Positions 25,964 to 33,644 of a stretch of 64,000 bases of DNA are shown piece by piece; the stretch's first letter is position 1, and each line of letters starts with the position of its first letter. The notes below the pieces were generated by a model. It was not told the DNA's origin. It did not search any database and saw nothing but the letters and a program-made list of their open reading frames with translations. The DNA lies in NCBI GenBank assembly GCA_035384565.1, contig DAOOIT010000018.1, forward strand, positions 30,405-94,404, given 5' to 3'. The translations under genes and the position numbers were made by a program. The DNA is from Planctomycetota bacterium. GTDB taxonomy: Bacteria; Planctomycetota; PUPC01; DSUN01.

Positions 25964-27268
25964 ATGGGTCACGCTCCATCCCGTCGGCGGTTTCTGGGGG
26001 CCGCGGCGGCCGGGATCGCCGCGCCGTATTTCGTGCATGGATCGGTGCTGGGGGCCGAGGGGCGCGCGGCGCCCAGCGACCGCCTCCGCACGGGCCACAT
26101 CGGCGTCGGCGGCCAGGGCAGCGGCCACTTCGGCGCGTGTGTGGGCAATCCGGCCCTTCAGGTGATGGCCGCCTGCGACCCCTATGAGAGCAAGCGCGAG
26201 TCCAACCGATCGAAGGCCAACGCCCGCTACGCCGAGCAGATCGAGAAGGGCACCTTCAAGGGCTGCGACGCCTATGCCGACTTCCGCGACCTCGTGACCC
26301 GCGACGATATTGACGCCGTCTTCATCGCTTCGCCCGAGTTCTGGCACGCGCTCCACGCCATCTGGGCGATGCGCTACGGCAAGGACGTCTATTGCGAGAA
26401 GGCGATGACCCTCACGCTCTACGAGAGCCAGGCCGTGCGCGACACGGTGCGGCGGCACAGGCGCGTCTACCAGCTCGGCACGCAGCAGCGCTCCGACCGC
26501 AATTTCCGCTTCGCCGCCGAGCTCGCCCTCAACGGCTACCTCGGCAAGGTCCACACCGTCAAGGTCGCCGTGCCTGGCGGCTCGGCGGGCCTGCCCATCG
26601 CCCAGCCGAAGCCGGCCCCGCCCGGCATTGACTACGAGATGTGGCTCGGCCCCGCGCCCTGGAAGCCCTACACCGACACCCATTGCAGCTTCAACTGGTA
26701 CTTCATCTACGACTATTGCATCGGCTGGATAGGCTCCTGGGGCGTCCACCACATTGATTCCGCCCTCTGGGGCGCCCCGGCCTTCCACACGGGCAAGGTG
26801 GAGATCGAGGGCACCGCGAAGTTCCCCGAACAGGGCATGGGCAACTGCTCGTACTCGTGGCGGGTCAACCTGCTCGCCGAGAACGGCCAGCGCATGTTCT
26901 TCACCGACGACGGCGGCCAGCCGCACGGCGTGCGCTTCGAGGGCGACCAGGGCTGGGTCCACGTCGTTCGTGGCGGCATCAAGGCCGAGCCAGAATCGCT
27001 CCTCCGCCTCAGCCTCAAGCCTGCCGACATCCACCTCTACGAGTCCCACAGCCACCACGGCAACTTCTTCGACTGCATCAGGACCCGCCGCGACCCGGTG
27101 TCGGACGTTGACGCCGGCTTCCGCGCGACTGTGACCACCATCATCGCCGACATCGCGACGCGCGTCGGGCGCAAAGTGACATTCGACTGGACTGCCGAGC
27201 GCTTCGTGAACGACGACGTGGCGAACAGCTATCTGCGCCGCCCCATGCGCAGCCCCTGGACTCTCTAG
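25964..27268 (+). CDS. Tat-exported Gfo/Idh/MocA family oxidoreductase with altered EKP motif (second copy)
   Basis: The 434-residue protein starts MGHAPSRRRFLGAAAAGIAA, a Tat signal. The nucleotide-binding segment is GHIGVGGQGSGHFGACV, and the core block FIASPEFWHALHAIWAMRYG aligns with the family. The hallmark EKP reads DVYCEKAMTLT, with Ala in place of Pro. The catalytic half includes GSWGVHHIDSALWG. The other three paralogues in this window keep EKP, so this copy may differ in cofactor handling or activity. AGGAAAGGG lies just before the ATG. It is followed 11 bases later by the HEAT-ThuA gene and is probably in one transcript with it. Confidence 0.9.
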   Translation: MGHAPSRRRFLGAAAAGIAAPYFVHGSVLGAEGRAAPSDRLRTGHIGVGGQGSGHFGACVGNPALQVMAACDPYESKRESNRSKANARYAEQIEKGTFKGCDAYADFRDLVTRDDIDAVFIASPEFWHALHAIWAMRYGKDVYCEKAMTLTLYESQAVRDTVRRHRRVYQLGTQQRSDRNFRFAAELALNGYLGKVHTVKVAVPGGSAGLPIAQPKPAPPGIDYEMWLGPAPWKPYTDTHCSFNWYFIYDYCIGWIGSWGVHHIDSALWGAPAFHTGKVEIEGTAKFPEQGMGNCSYSWRVNLLAENGQRMFFTDDGGQPHGVRFEGDQGWVHVVRGGIKAEPESLLRLSLKPADIHLYESHSHHGNFFDCIRTRRDPVSDVDAGFRATVTTIIADIATRVGRKVTFDWTAERFVNDDVANSYLRRPMRSPWTL

Positions 27269-27279
27269 GGAGAAGCCCC

Positions 27280-30200
27280 ATGAAACTTCCGCGTCCATCT
27301 TGTCCATTGTGTCCATTTCTTCTCCTTCTCGCCGCCACCCTCCTTGCCGCTGAGCCGCCGCTCACCCTGGACCAGGCCTTCGCTCAGGTGCCCTCCTACG
27401 ACTACGGCCAGCCCGACCGGGCGCTTCACTTCCTCGAGCTGGAGATCGCGCGCGCCGCCACCGACGCGCCGAAAAAGGCCCAACTGGCCGAACGCTTCGG
27501 TGCCATCCTCGCCGATGCCAAGTCCACCCACGCCGCCAAAGTCTGGTGCTGCCAGCAACTCCTCCTCGTGGGCACGGAGGCCCAGGTGCCCATGCTCGCC
27601 AAACTGCTCGACGACGAGAAGCTGGCCGAGATGGCTCGCTTCACGCTCGAGGGCATCCCCGGCGAGGCGTCGCTCGCCGCCCTGAGGACATGTCTCGACA
27701 AGTTCAAGGGCACGCCCCTTATGGGTGCCGTCAACTCGCTGGGCATTCGCCGCGACGCGAAGTCCGTCCTCGCCCTCGCCAAGCTGCTCGTCGGCCCTGA
27801 CCCACTGGTTGCGGCGGCAGCGGCGGAGGCGCTCGGCAAGATCGGCAACGCCGAGGCCGCAGCAGCATTGGCGAAGGCCGAGCTTCCAGCGAAGCAGACG
27901 GGCGCGCTCCACGATGCCCAACTGCGCTGCGCCCAGCTCCTCGCCGCCGCGGGCGACGCCGCCAACGCCGAGAAGCTCTGCGAGCAGGTTTGGGCGTCCA
28001 AGCGCCCGGTCGCCTGGCGTCTGGCCGGTCTCGCCGGCCTCGTCAAGGTGAGCAAGGAGAAGGCCACGCCCCTCGTCCTCGACGCCCTGGGTTCCGATGA
28101 CGAGCTCATCCAGGCGTCCGCCGTGCAGTTGACAAAGGAGCTTCCCGGCGAGAAGGTCACTGCCGCCCTCGTGCAACGGCTTGAGAAGCTCGACCCCAAA
28201 GGCCAGGCCCTGCTCCTAAATGTGATCGCCGAGCGAGGCGACCGCTCGGCTGCGCCCGCCGTGGCGAAGCTGATGGACGCCAAGGACGACGTGGTGCGGT
28301 CCGCCGCCATCCGCGCGATGGCGAGCCTGGGCGATTCGGGCCTCATCCCCCGGCTCGGGGCAATGGCCGCGAACGAGAAGGGCATCGTGCAGCAGGCCGC
28401 GCGGGCAGCACTCGCCGCCCTCTCGGCGAGAGACGCCGACGAGCGGCTGCTCGCCGCCGCCGCCGAAGGCGAGCCAGCCGTCAGGTCGGAACTGCTCCGC
28501 GCCATCGCCGCGCGGCGCGTGCCGAACGCCACGCCGATGCTGCTCAAGGCCGCCGCGGACGCCGATGAATCTGTCCGCCGTGCGGCTTTCGACGCCCTCG
28601 GCGTCGTGGGCGCCCCCGAGTGCTACCCGAAGCTTGTCGAACTCCTCGTCGCCGCCCAGGGCGACACGCAGGCCATCGAGAAGGCCATCCTGGCAGTTGG
28701 CGCCCGGCTCGCAAACCCCGCCGACCGGGCGACGCCCCTCATCGCCGCGCTCAAGGCGGCCCCGACCGCCGCCAAGCCCTCCCTTCTCCGCGTGCTCGGT
28801 GCCACGGGCGGAGCCGATGCACTGGCAGCCGTGCGCACCCACATCATGGATGCGGACGCGCAGGTCCGCGACGCCGCCTTCCGCACGCTCACCGCGTGGC
28901 CCGATGCGGAGCCTGCGGACGACCTGCTCAAGATGGCCAAGGACGCCGAGAATCAGCGCTACCGGGTCCTCGCCCTCCGCGGCTACCTGCGCCTGGCCGG
29001 CGAGGTGAAGGATGAGGCGGCGAGGCTGAAGATGCTTGAGGCCATCCGCCCCATCGCCACTACCGCCGAATCGAAGAAGTTCCTCCTCGGCATGCTGGGC
29101 GATGCGCCCGACGCGGGCGCACTCCAGGTCGCAACCTCGTTCCTCGACGACGCGGAGGTCCGCTCCGAGGCCGCCGCCGCGGTGCTGCGAATCGGCCAAG
29201 CCGTCCTCGCAAGCGACCGCCAGGCGGTCGTCGCCGCGATGAAGACGCTGCTTGAGAAGTGCAAGGACGAGGCGGTGGTGAAGCAGGCCGAAGCTCTCCA
29301 CGCTCAGGCCCTCAAGCCGCCGCAAGCCGGAGGCGGCAGCGTGCCCGAGTACGACAAGAAGCGCAGCGACGGCATGAAGGCCGACGTGGCCGCCCGCGCC
29401 CCCAAGGGCTACAAGGTGGTCTGCTACCTCAACTGCGGCCCCGACGCCTCCGACGGCGAGAAGGGCAAGCCCACCCTCCGCGTGGGTGAAGCCAATGCCT
29501 ACCGCTGGCCGGGCGCCGACATCCGCCACGGCACCTGCTTCTTCACCAGCGACGACGTCAACTTTGAGGCCACCGGCCTGAACCCGAGGAAATCGTATCA
29601 GCTCGGGTTCTCATGGTGGGACTGCGACCACGACACCCGAGCCCAGTCCGTGTGGGCGGGAAACACCAAGCTCCTGGAGAAGACCAAGCTCCCCTCGGGC
29701 GCGAAGGGCGAGAAGGCCGTGGAGAAGGTCGTGCCCATCCCCCAGGCGCTCACAGCCAAGGGGAGCGTTCGCATCAGCTTCCGCAACGAGGCCCAGCCCA
29801 ACGCCGTCGTCAGCGAGGTCTGGCTCCTCGAGAGCGAGGCCGACGGCCCTCAGGGCGAAGCCGGGGCGCCTGCCCCTGCTCCTGTGGGCGGGGCGTCCCT
29901 GCCCCGCGAAGGCGCCAAGAAGGTGCTCATCATCACGGGCATTGACTACCCTGGCCACCCTTGGAAGCAAACCGCCCCCATCCTGGCGGACATTCTCCGC
30001 AAGGACGCCCGCCTCGCGGTGGATGTCAACGACAACTGGAAGGCGGCCCTCGCATCGCCCAAACTGGCCGACTACAGCGTGGTCGTGCTCCACATGATGA
30101 ATTGGGAGACGCCCGATCCGCCGGCGGAGACGCTGGCCAACTTCCAGAAGTTCGTCGCCGATGGCGGGGGCCTCGTCCTCGTCCACTTCGCCTGCGGGTC

Positions 30201-30582
30201 GTTCCAGAAGTGGCCGGAGTTCGTGAAGATCGCCGGGCGGGTCTGGAACCCCAAGATGCGCGGCCACGACCCCCACGGCAAGTTCGCCGTCGAGTTCACG
30301 GAGGTCAAGCACCCCATCACCGAGGGTCTGAAGCCCTTCGAGACCCTCGACGAGCTGTACACCTGCCTCGACGGCGAAACGCCCATGACCATACTGGCCA
30401 AGGCCACGTCGAAGGTGGACAAGAAGGACTACCCGATGGCCTTCGTCCTGGAGTATGGCAAGGGCAAGGTGTTCCACAGCCCCCTGGGTCACGACGCCCG
30501 CGCCTTCGCCGCTGAAGGCGTCGGCGAGCTTTTTCGTCGCGGCACCGCCTGGGCCGCAGGGCTGCCGCCCGTCGCCAAGTAA
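27280..30582 (+). CDS. Secreted HEAT-repeat protein with a C-terminal ThuA-like domain
   Basis: The 1100-residue protein has a signal peptide (MKLPRPSCPLCPFLLLLAAT). HEAT repeats run from about 60 to 680 (for example DAKDDVVRSAAIRAMASLGD). A beta domain at about 705-860 follows (YKVVCYLNCGPDASDGEKGK), then a ThuA-type domain from about 880 to the end (KKVLIITGIDYPGHPWKQTA, GGGLVLVHFACGSFQ, PMAFVLEYGKGKVFHSPLGH). ThuA proteins act on keto-derivatives of disaccharides in rhizobia. Two oddities: a 9-base repeat array encodes part of the signal peptide (27293-27319), and the linker before the ThuA domain is encoded by a copy of a 29-base palindromic repeat (29881-29909). It probably works with the adjacent dehydrogenases and isomerase on an exported pathway. 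Confidence 0.86.
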   Translation: MKLPRPSCPLCPFLLLLAATLLAAEPPLTLDQAFAQVPSYDYGQPDRALHFLELEIARAATDAPKKAQLAERFGAILADAKSTHAAKVWCCQQLLLVGTEAQVPMLAKLLDDEKLAEMARFTLEGIPGEASLAALRTCLDKFKGTPLMGAVNSLGIRRDAKSVLALAKLLVGPDPLVAAAAAEALGKIGNAEAAAALAKAELPAKQTGALHDAQLRCAQLLAAAGDAANAEKLCEQVWASKRPVAWRLAGLAGLVKVSKEKATPLVLDALGSDDELIQASAVQLTKELPGEKVTAALVQRLEKLDPKGQALLLNVIAERGDRSAAPAVAKLMDAKDDVVRSAAIRAMASLGDSGLIPRLGAMAANEKGIVQQAARAALAALSARDADERLLAAAAEGEPAVRSELLRAIAARRVPNATPMLLKAAADADESVRRAAFDALGVVGAPECYPKLVELLVAAQGDTQAIEKAILAVGARLANPADRATPLIAALKAAPTAAKPSLLRVLGATGGADALAAVRTHIMDADAQVRDAAFRTLTAWPDAEPADDLLKMAKDAENQRYRVLALRGYLRLAGEVKDEAARLKMLEAIRPIATTAESKKFLLGMLGDAPDAGALQVATSFLDDAEVRSEAAAAVLRIGQAVLASDRQAVVAAMKTLLEKCKDEAVVKQAEALHAQALKPPQAGGGSVPEYDKKRSDGMKADVAARAPKGYKVVCYLNCGPDASDGEKGKPTLRVGEANAYRWPGADIRHGTCFFTSDDVNFEATGLNPRKSYQLGFSWWDCDHDTRAQSVWAGNTKLLEKTKLPSGAKGEKAVEKVVPIPQALTAKGSVRISFRNEAQPNAVVSEVWLLESEADGPQGEAGAPAPAPVGGASLPREGAKKVLIITGIDYPGHPWKQTAPILADILRKDARLAVDVNDNWKAALASPKLADYSVVVLHMMNWETPDPPAETLANFQKFVADGGGLVLVHFACGSFQKWPEFVKIAGRVWNPKMRGHDPHGKFAVEFTEVKHPITEGLKPFETLDELYTCLDGETPMTILAKATSKVDKKDYPMAFVLEYGKGKVFHSPLGHDARAFAAEGVGELFRRGTAWAAGLPPVAK
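27293..27319 (+). repeat. Degenerate nonamer array inside a signal-peptide coding region
   Basis: GTCCATCTT, GTCCATTGT and GTCCATTTC in tandem, the same family as the right arm at 25043-25069. Being 9 bases long, the units stay in frame and encode the repeated Cys-Pro pairs of the HEAT-ThuA signal peptide. Confidence 0.7.
29881..29909 (+). repeat. In-frame copy of a 29-base palindromic repeat
   Basis: Identical over 29 bases to 39245-39273. It contains the hairpin GCGGGGC, six-base loop, GCCCCGC. Here it is translated as part of the linker PVGGASLPRE between the beta domain and the ThuA domain. Confidence 0.8.
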
Positions 30583-30646
30583 TGGCGCCCTTCTATCGGA
30601 CATTGTGCGTCTTCGGTCGCATCTGTCACAGCGAGGAGCAACCCGA

Positions 30647-31657
30647 ATGGATGAACGAGATGGCACGTCGCGTCGGCGCTTTCTGGGCGCCGCGTTGGGG
30701 GCAGGGGCGGCGGGGCTGGCCGCCTCGTGCGTGGGGCCAATGGGCGAACCCGGCAAGGCCGGGGAACAATTCGGAAAGGGTCAAGGCATGAAGATCGGCT
30801 TCCACACGGATGCATTCAACACCGCGTACTGGAGCTTCGAGAAGTGCCTTCAGTGGGCGCAGAAGAACGACGTGCACTGCATCGAGTGCGGGGTGATTGA
30901 CGGCGTGAGCTGGATTCACGGCCTCGGCTACCAGCCGCACGTGGCGCTCCACGAAGACCCCCTCCTGCTGCGCCGCAAGATGGAGAAGTACGGCGTGCGC
31001 TTCTCGCAGATTGACGCCGCCTTCCCCCTAAGCGGCAAGGACGGCATCCCCTACGGCGTGCCCTACGTTCACAACGCTATCCGCTGGGCCAAGCTGGCCG
31101 GCTGCCCGAACATCGCAACGACCGACGGGTTGCACAAGCCCGAGGGCCTCGACGACGCCCGCGCGATGGACCTGATGAAGCACGCCTACGGTCTGATCCT
31201 GGAGGTCGCCGAGGCATACGAGATCGTCGTCACCATCGAGGTCCACGGCTACTTCACCACCCGCCCCGAGATGATGGAGAAGATGCTCGCCTTCGTGGAC
31301 AGCCCCTGGCTGCGGATGAATATGGACACGGGCAACACCTTCATCGCGGGGCAAGACCCCGTGGCGTTTCTCAAGCGGTTCATCGGCAAGGTCAGCCACG
31401 TCCACGTAAAGGACGTATCGCCCTCCCTCGCGGCCGCAGTTCGCGGCAAGCAGACGGGCATCGCGGTGAGCCAGTGCGCCATCGGCGACGGGGTGAACGC
31501 CGACAACATCCGCACCTGCCTCACCCTGCTCCGCGACCACGGCTTCAAGGGCACCCTCTCGATGGAGTGCGAGGGCCAGGGCGGTCCGATGATCGAGAAG
31601 TCGCTTGGCTGGCTCCGCAAGACCTTGGCCGACCTGAAGATCCCCGTGGAGGCGTGA
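30647..31657 (+). CDS. Tat-exported xylose isomerase-like TIM barrel (sugar isomerase/epimerase)
   Basis: The 336-residue protein starts MDERDGTSRRRFLGAALGAG, a Tat signal with a Cys soon after (LAASCVG) that might be lipidated. The rest is an AP-endonuclease-2/xylose-isomerase barrel with the expected metal ligands: Glu in VVTIEVHGYF, Asp and Asn in MNMDTGNTF, His in HVHVKDVSP and Glu in TLSMECEGQG. Such enzymes isomerise, epimerise or dehydrate keto-sugars. GAGGAG lies before the ATG at 30647. Downstream is a stand-alone ThuA-like gene 25 bases on. With two exported dehydrogenases and two ThuA-like proteins nearby, a keto-sugar pathway outside the cytoplasm is likely. Confidence 0.88.
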   Translation: MDERDGTSRRRFLGAALGAGAAGLAASCVGPMGEPGKAGEQFGKGQGMKIGFHTDAFNTAYWSFEKCLQWAQKNDVHCIECGVIDGVSWIHGLGYQPHVALHEDPLLLRRKMEKYGVRFSQIDAAFPLSGKDGIPYGVPYVHNAIRWAKLAGCPNIATTDGLHKPEGLDDARAMDLMKHAYGLILEVAEAYEIVVTIEVHGYFTTRPEMMEKMLAFVDSPWLRMNMDTGNTFIAGQDPVAFLKRFIGKVSHVHVKDVSPSLAAAVRGKQTGIAVSQCAIGDGVNADNIRTCLTLLRDHGFKGTLSMECEGQGGPMIEKSLGWLRKTLADLKIPVEA

Positions 31658-31682
31658 CCGACACGCAGCAGGAGTGTTCCAC

Positions 31683-32621
31683 GTGAAGCAGATTGTCAAG
31701 GCGTTTGTGGGCGTTGTCGCTGCGTGGGCGCTGGCGGCTCCCGCCACGGAGGGCGGCGAAGGCAGGAAGAAGATCGTCTTCATCGCGGCCGCGGGCAGTC
31801 ACGGCTTTGGGCATCACGCCTACAAGGCGATGTTCCTGCTCTACGCGAAGCTGCTGAACGAGAACGCGCCGAGCATCGAGGCAGTGGTCGCCACCGGCGG
31901 CTGGCCGAAGGATGCGGCCGTCCTCGACGGCGCCGCGGCCATCGTCCTGGGCAGCGACGGCGGCGGCCTCGTGCACCAGAAGACAGCGGAGCTCGGGGAA
32001 CTCGTGAGGAAGGGCGTCGGCATCGCCTGCATCCACTACACACTCGACCTGCCGAAGGGCAGCAAGGCGGCCCAACTCCTCCTCGACGCCATCGGCGGCT
32101 ACTACGAGCAGCACTGGTCGGTGAACCCCTCGTGGGAGGCGGATTTCAAGGAGTTCCCCAAGCACCCCATCGCCAACGGCGTGAAGCCGTTCAAGATCAG
32201 CGACGAGTGGTATTTCCACATGCGCTTCGTGGACGACATGAAGGGCGTGACGCCCATCTTGACGGCCATTCCGCCCGACGGCGCGAAGAAGGGAGGCGAT
32301 GGCGCCCACAGCGGCAACCCAACCGTCCGCTCCCGCATCGGCTTGCCTGAGCACGTGGCCTGGGCCTTCGAGCGCCCGGGCGGCGGCCGCGGCTTCGGCT
32401 TCACAGGCGGCCACACCCACTGGAACTGGGGCCACGACCAGATGCGCAAGCTGCTGCTCAACGCCTTCGTGTGGGTGGCAGGGGCCGAAGTGCCGCCGAA
32501 CGGCGTGCCGTCGCCGACACCGACCGTTGACGAGCTGGTGGCCAACCAGGAGAGTCCGACACCCCAGGACTGGAAGCCCGAGCGGATTCAGCAGATGATT
32601 GACAAGTGGAACCAGCCGTAG
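31683..32621 (+). CDS. Secreted ThuA-like protein
   Basis: The 312-residue protein has a signal peptide (MKQIVKAFVGVVAAWALAAP) and an amidotransferase-like ThuA fold: KKIVFIAAAGSHGFGHHAYK, AAIVLGSDGGGLVH, LVRKGVGIACIHYTLDL and the end block FGFTGGHTHWNWGHDQMRKL. The His-rich segments suggest a metal or substrate site. I chose the GTG at 31683, eight bases after CAGGAG, over a GTG nine bases earlier that lies in the ribosome site. The stop TAG is formed by the left end of the palindromic element at 32618-32678. It belongs with the upstream isomerase and HEAT-ThuA genes. Confidence 0.85.
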   Translation: MKQIVKAFVGVVAAWALAAPATEGGEGRKKIVFIAAAGSHGFGHHAYKAMFLLYAKLLNENAPSIEAVVATGGWPKDAAVLDGAAAIVLGSDGGGLVHQKTAELGELVRKGVGIACIHYTLDLPKGSKAAQLLLDAIGGYYEQHWSVNPSWEADFKEFPKHPIANGVKPFKISDEWYFHMRFVDDMKGVTPILTAIPPDGAKKGGDGAHSGNPTVRSRIGLPEHVAWAFERPGGGRGFGFTGGHTHWNWGHDQMRKLLLNAFVWVAGAEVPPNGVPSPTPTVDELVANQESPTPQDWKPERIQQMIDKWNQP

Positions 32622-32678
32622 GGCGTGCATACGTGCACGCGGAAGGTCCCCAGCGGTGTGCAGGCGTGCATACCCTAC
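32618..32678. repeat. Palindromic GTAG...CTAC element with TGCA octamers, copy 2, carrying two stop codons
   Basis: Similar to 23511-23568. The left end GTAGGG supplies TAG (32619-32621) for the ThuA-like gene. The right end CCCTAC supplies TAG on the minus strand (32675-32677) for the endonuclease-like gene. It fills the whole space between two convergent genes and may act as a two-way terminator. Confidence 0.8.
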
Positions 32679-33484
32679 GCGGCGGGGTTCACAAGCACCT
32701 CGGCGATGACGCCCAGGTGGTCCGACACACGGTCGGCAATGACCTCATAGCGGCCGAACCGCAGGGCGGGCGAAAGCAGAATCCAGTCCAGCCGCAGCCG
32801 CGGCCGGCGCGCGGGAAACGTGGCCAGGTCCCTAGCCTCGGGCAGGCACGGTTGCACGCCCAACTCGTTCACGAGCAGGTGAATGGCATCGTCGCGTCGC
32901 CGCCACCAGCAGTTCAGATCCCCCAGGATGATCAGCGGCTCTTTGCTGTGCGCAAGCTCGTCCACCATCGTGAGAATCTGCTGGCGGCGCGCGGGCTTGC
33001 GAAGAAAATCGAGGTGCACCGACACCACGTGCACCGCCCCGCCTGGTGCGGCCGGCACCGGCAACAGGGCCGAGACGAAGCCCTTCGAGCCGCGCAGCGG
33101 GAAGCGCGGGAAGGCCACCGACCGCGGGCTGTGGAGCGGCAGGCGCGAGAGAATGGCCGTGCCCACCGAGATGCGCCGCCTGCCAAACGCCTTGCCGTTG
33201 TGCTCGCCCCAGAAGTGGTGCTCGTAGCCGGCCAGGTCAGCCAGCTTCTCCACGTGGTGGAAATCGCCGCTCCAGAACGACGGGCCGTCAGCCTCCTGGA
33301 GAGCAACCACATGGGGCGCCTCGCGGCGGAGCACCGCCGCCACATCGCACAGATTGGCGTGGAACTTGTGCCGACGCACGAACACCTGCTGCGCCGCGAG
33401 CTTGCGCCCGTGGGCCACGTTCAGGCTCATCACGCGCAGGCATTCGGTGCCAGAGGGGCCGGGGGCAGCGGGCCGCTCACGCAT
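32675..33484 (-). CDS. Endonuclease/exonuclease/phosphatase (EEP) family protein
   Basis: Metal-dependent phosphodiesterase fold shared by DNase I, sphingomyelinase and inositol phosphatases. From the chosen start the product has 269 residues and opens near the first strand (CLRVMSLNVAHG). Catalytic motifs are present: VVALQEADG, VVSVHLDF, LIILGDLNCWW and RVSDHLGVIAEV. No signal peptide is visible. The ATG at 33484 is a compromise: an ATG at 33523 and a TTG at 33553 are also open, and none has a strong ribosome site. The stop lies inside the palindromic repeat shared with the convergent ThuA-like gene. The substrate is not known. Confidence 0.85.
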   Translation of the reverse strand: MRERPAAPGPSGTECLRVMSLNVAHGRKLAAQQVFVRRHKFHANLCDVAAVLRREAPHVVALQEADGPSFWSGDFHHVEKLADLAGYEHHFWGEHNGKAFGRRRISVGTAILSRLPLHSPRSVAFPRFPLRGSKGFVSALLPVPAAPGGAVHVVSVHLDFLRKPARRQQILTMVDELAHSKEPLIILGDLNCWWRRRDDAIHLLVNELGVQPCLPEARDLATFPARRPRLRLDWILLSPALRFGRYEVIADRVSDHLGVIAEVLVNPAA

Positions 33485-33577
33485 CAACGTCGCCGTCTCC
33501 GTCAACCTTCCCGCCTTCCCCATCAGTCTAAGGCCCGCATCGTGCAATTTCAAGCGGAAAAATCGCGCCTGTGCCCC

Positions 33578-33605
33578 TTGCCTTGCCCGTTCCTTTTGCT
33601 ACACT
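33578..33605 (+). promoter_or_regulatory. Promoter of the CBM9-like glycosidase gene
   Basis: TTGCCT (33578-33583), 16-base spacer, TACACT (33600-33605). The start would be near 33612, about 33 bases before the ATG at 33645. Confidence 0.55.
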
Positions 33606-33644
33606 CGACAGCACACTCACTGGGACCTGGAAGGGAGATGCCTG

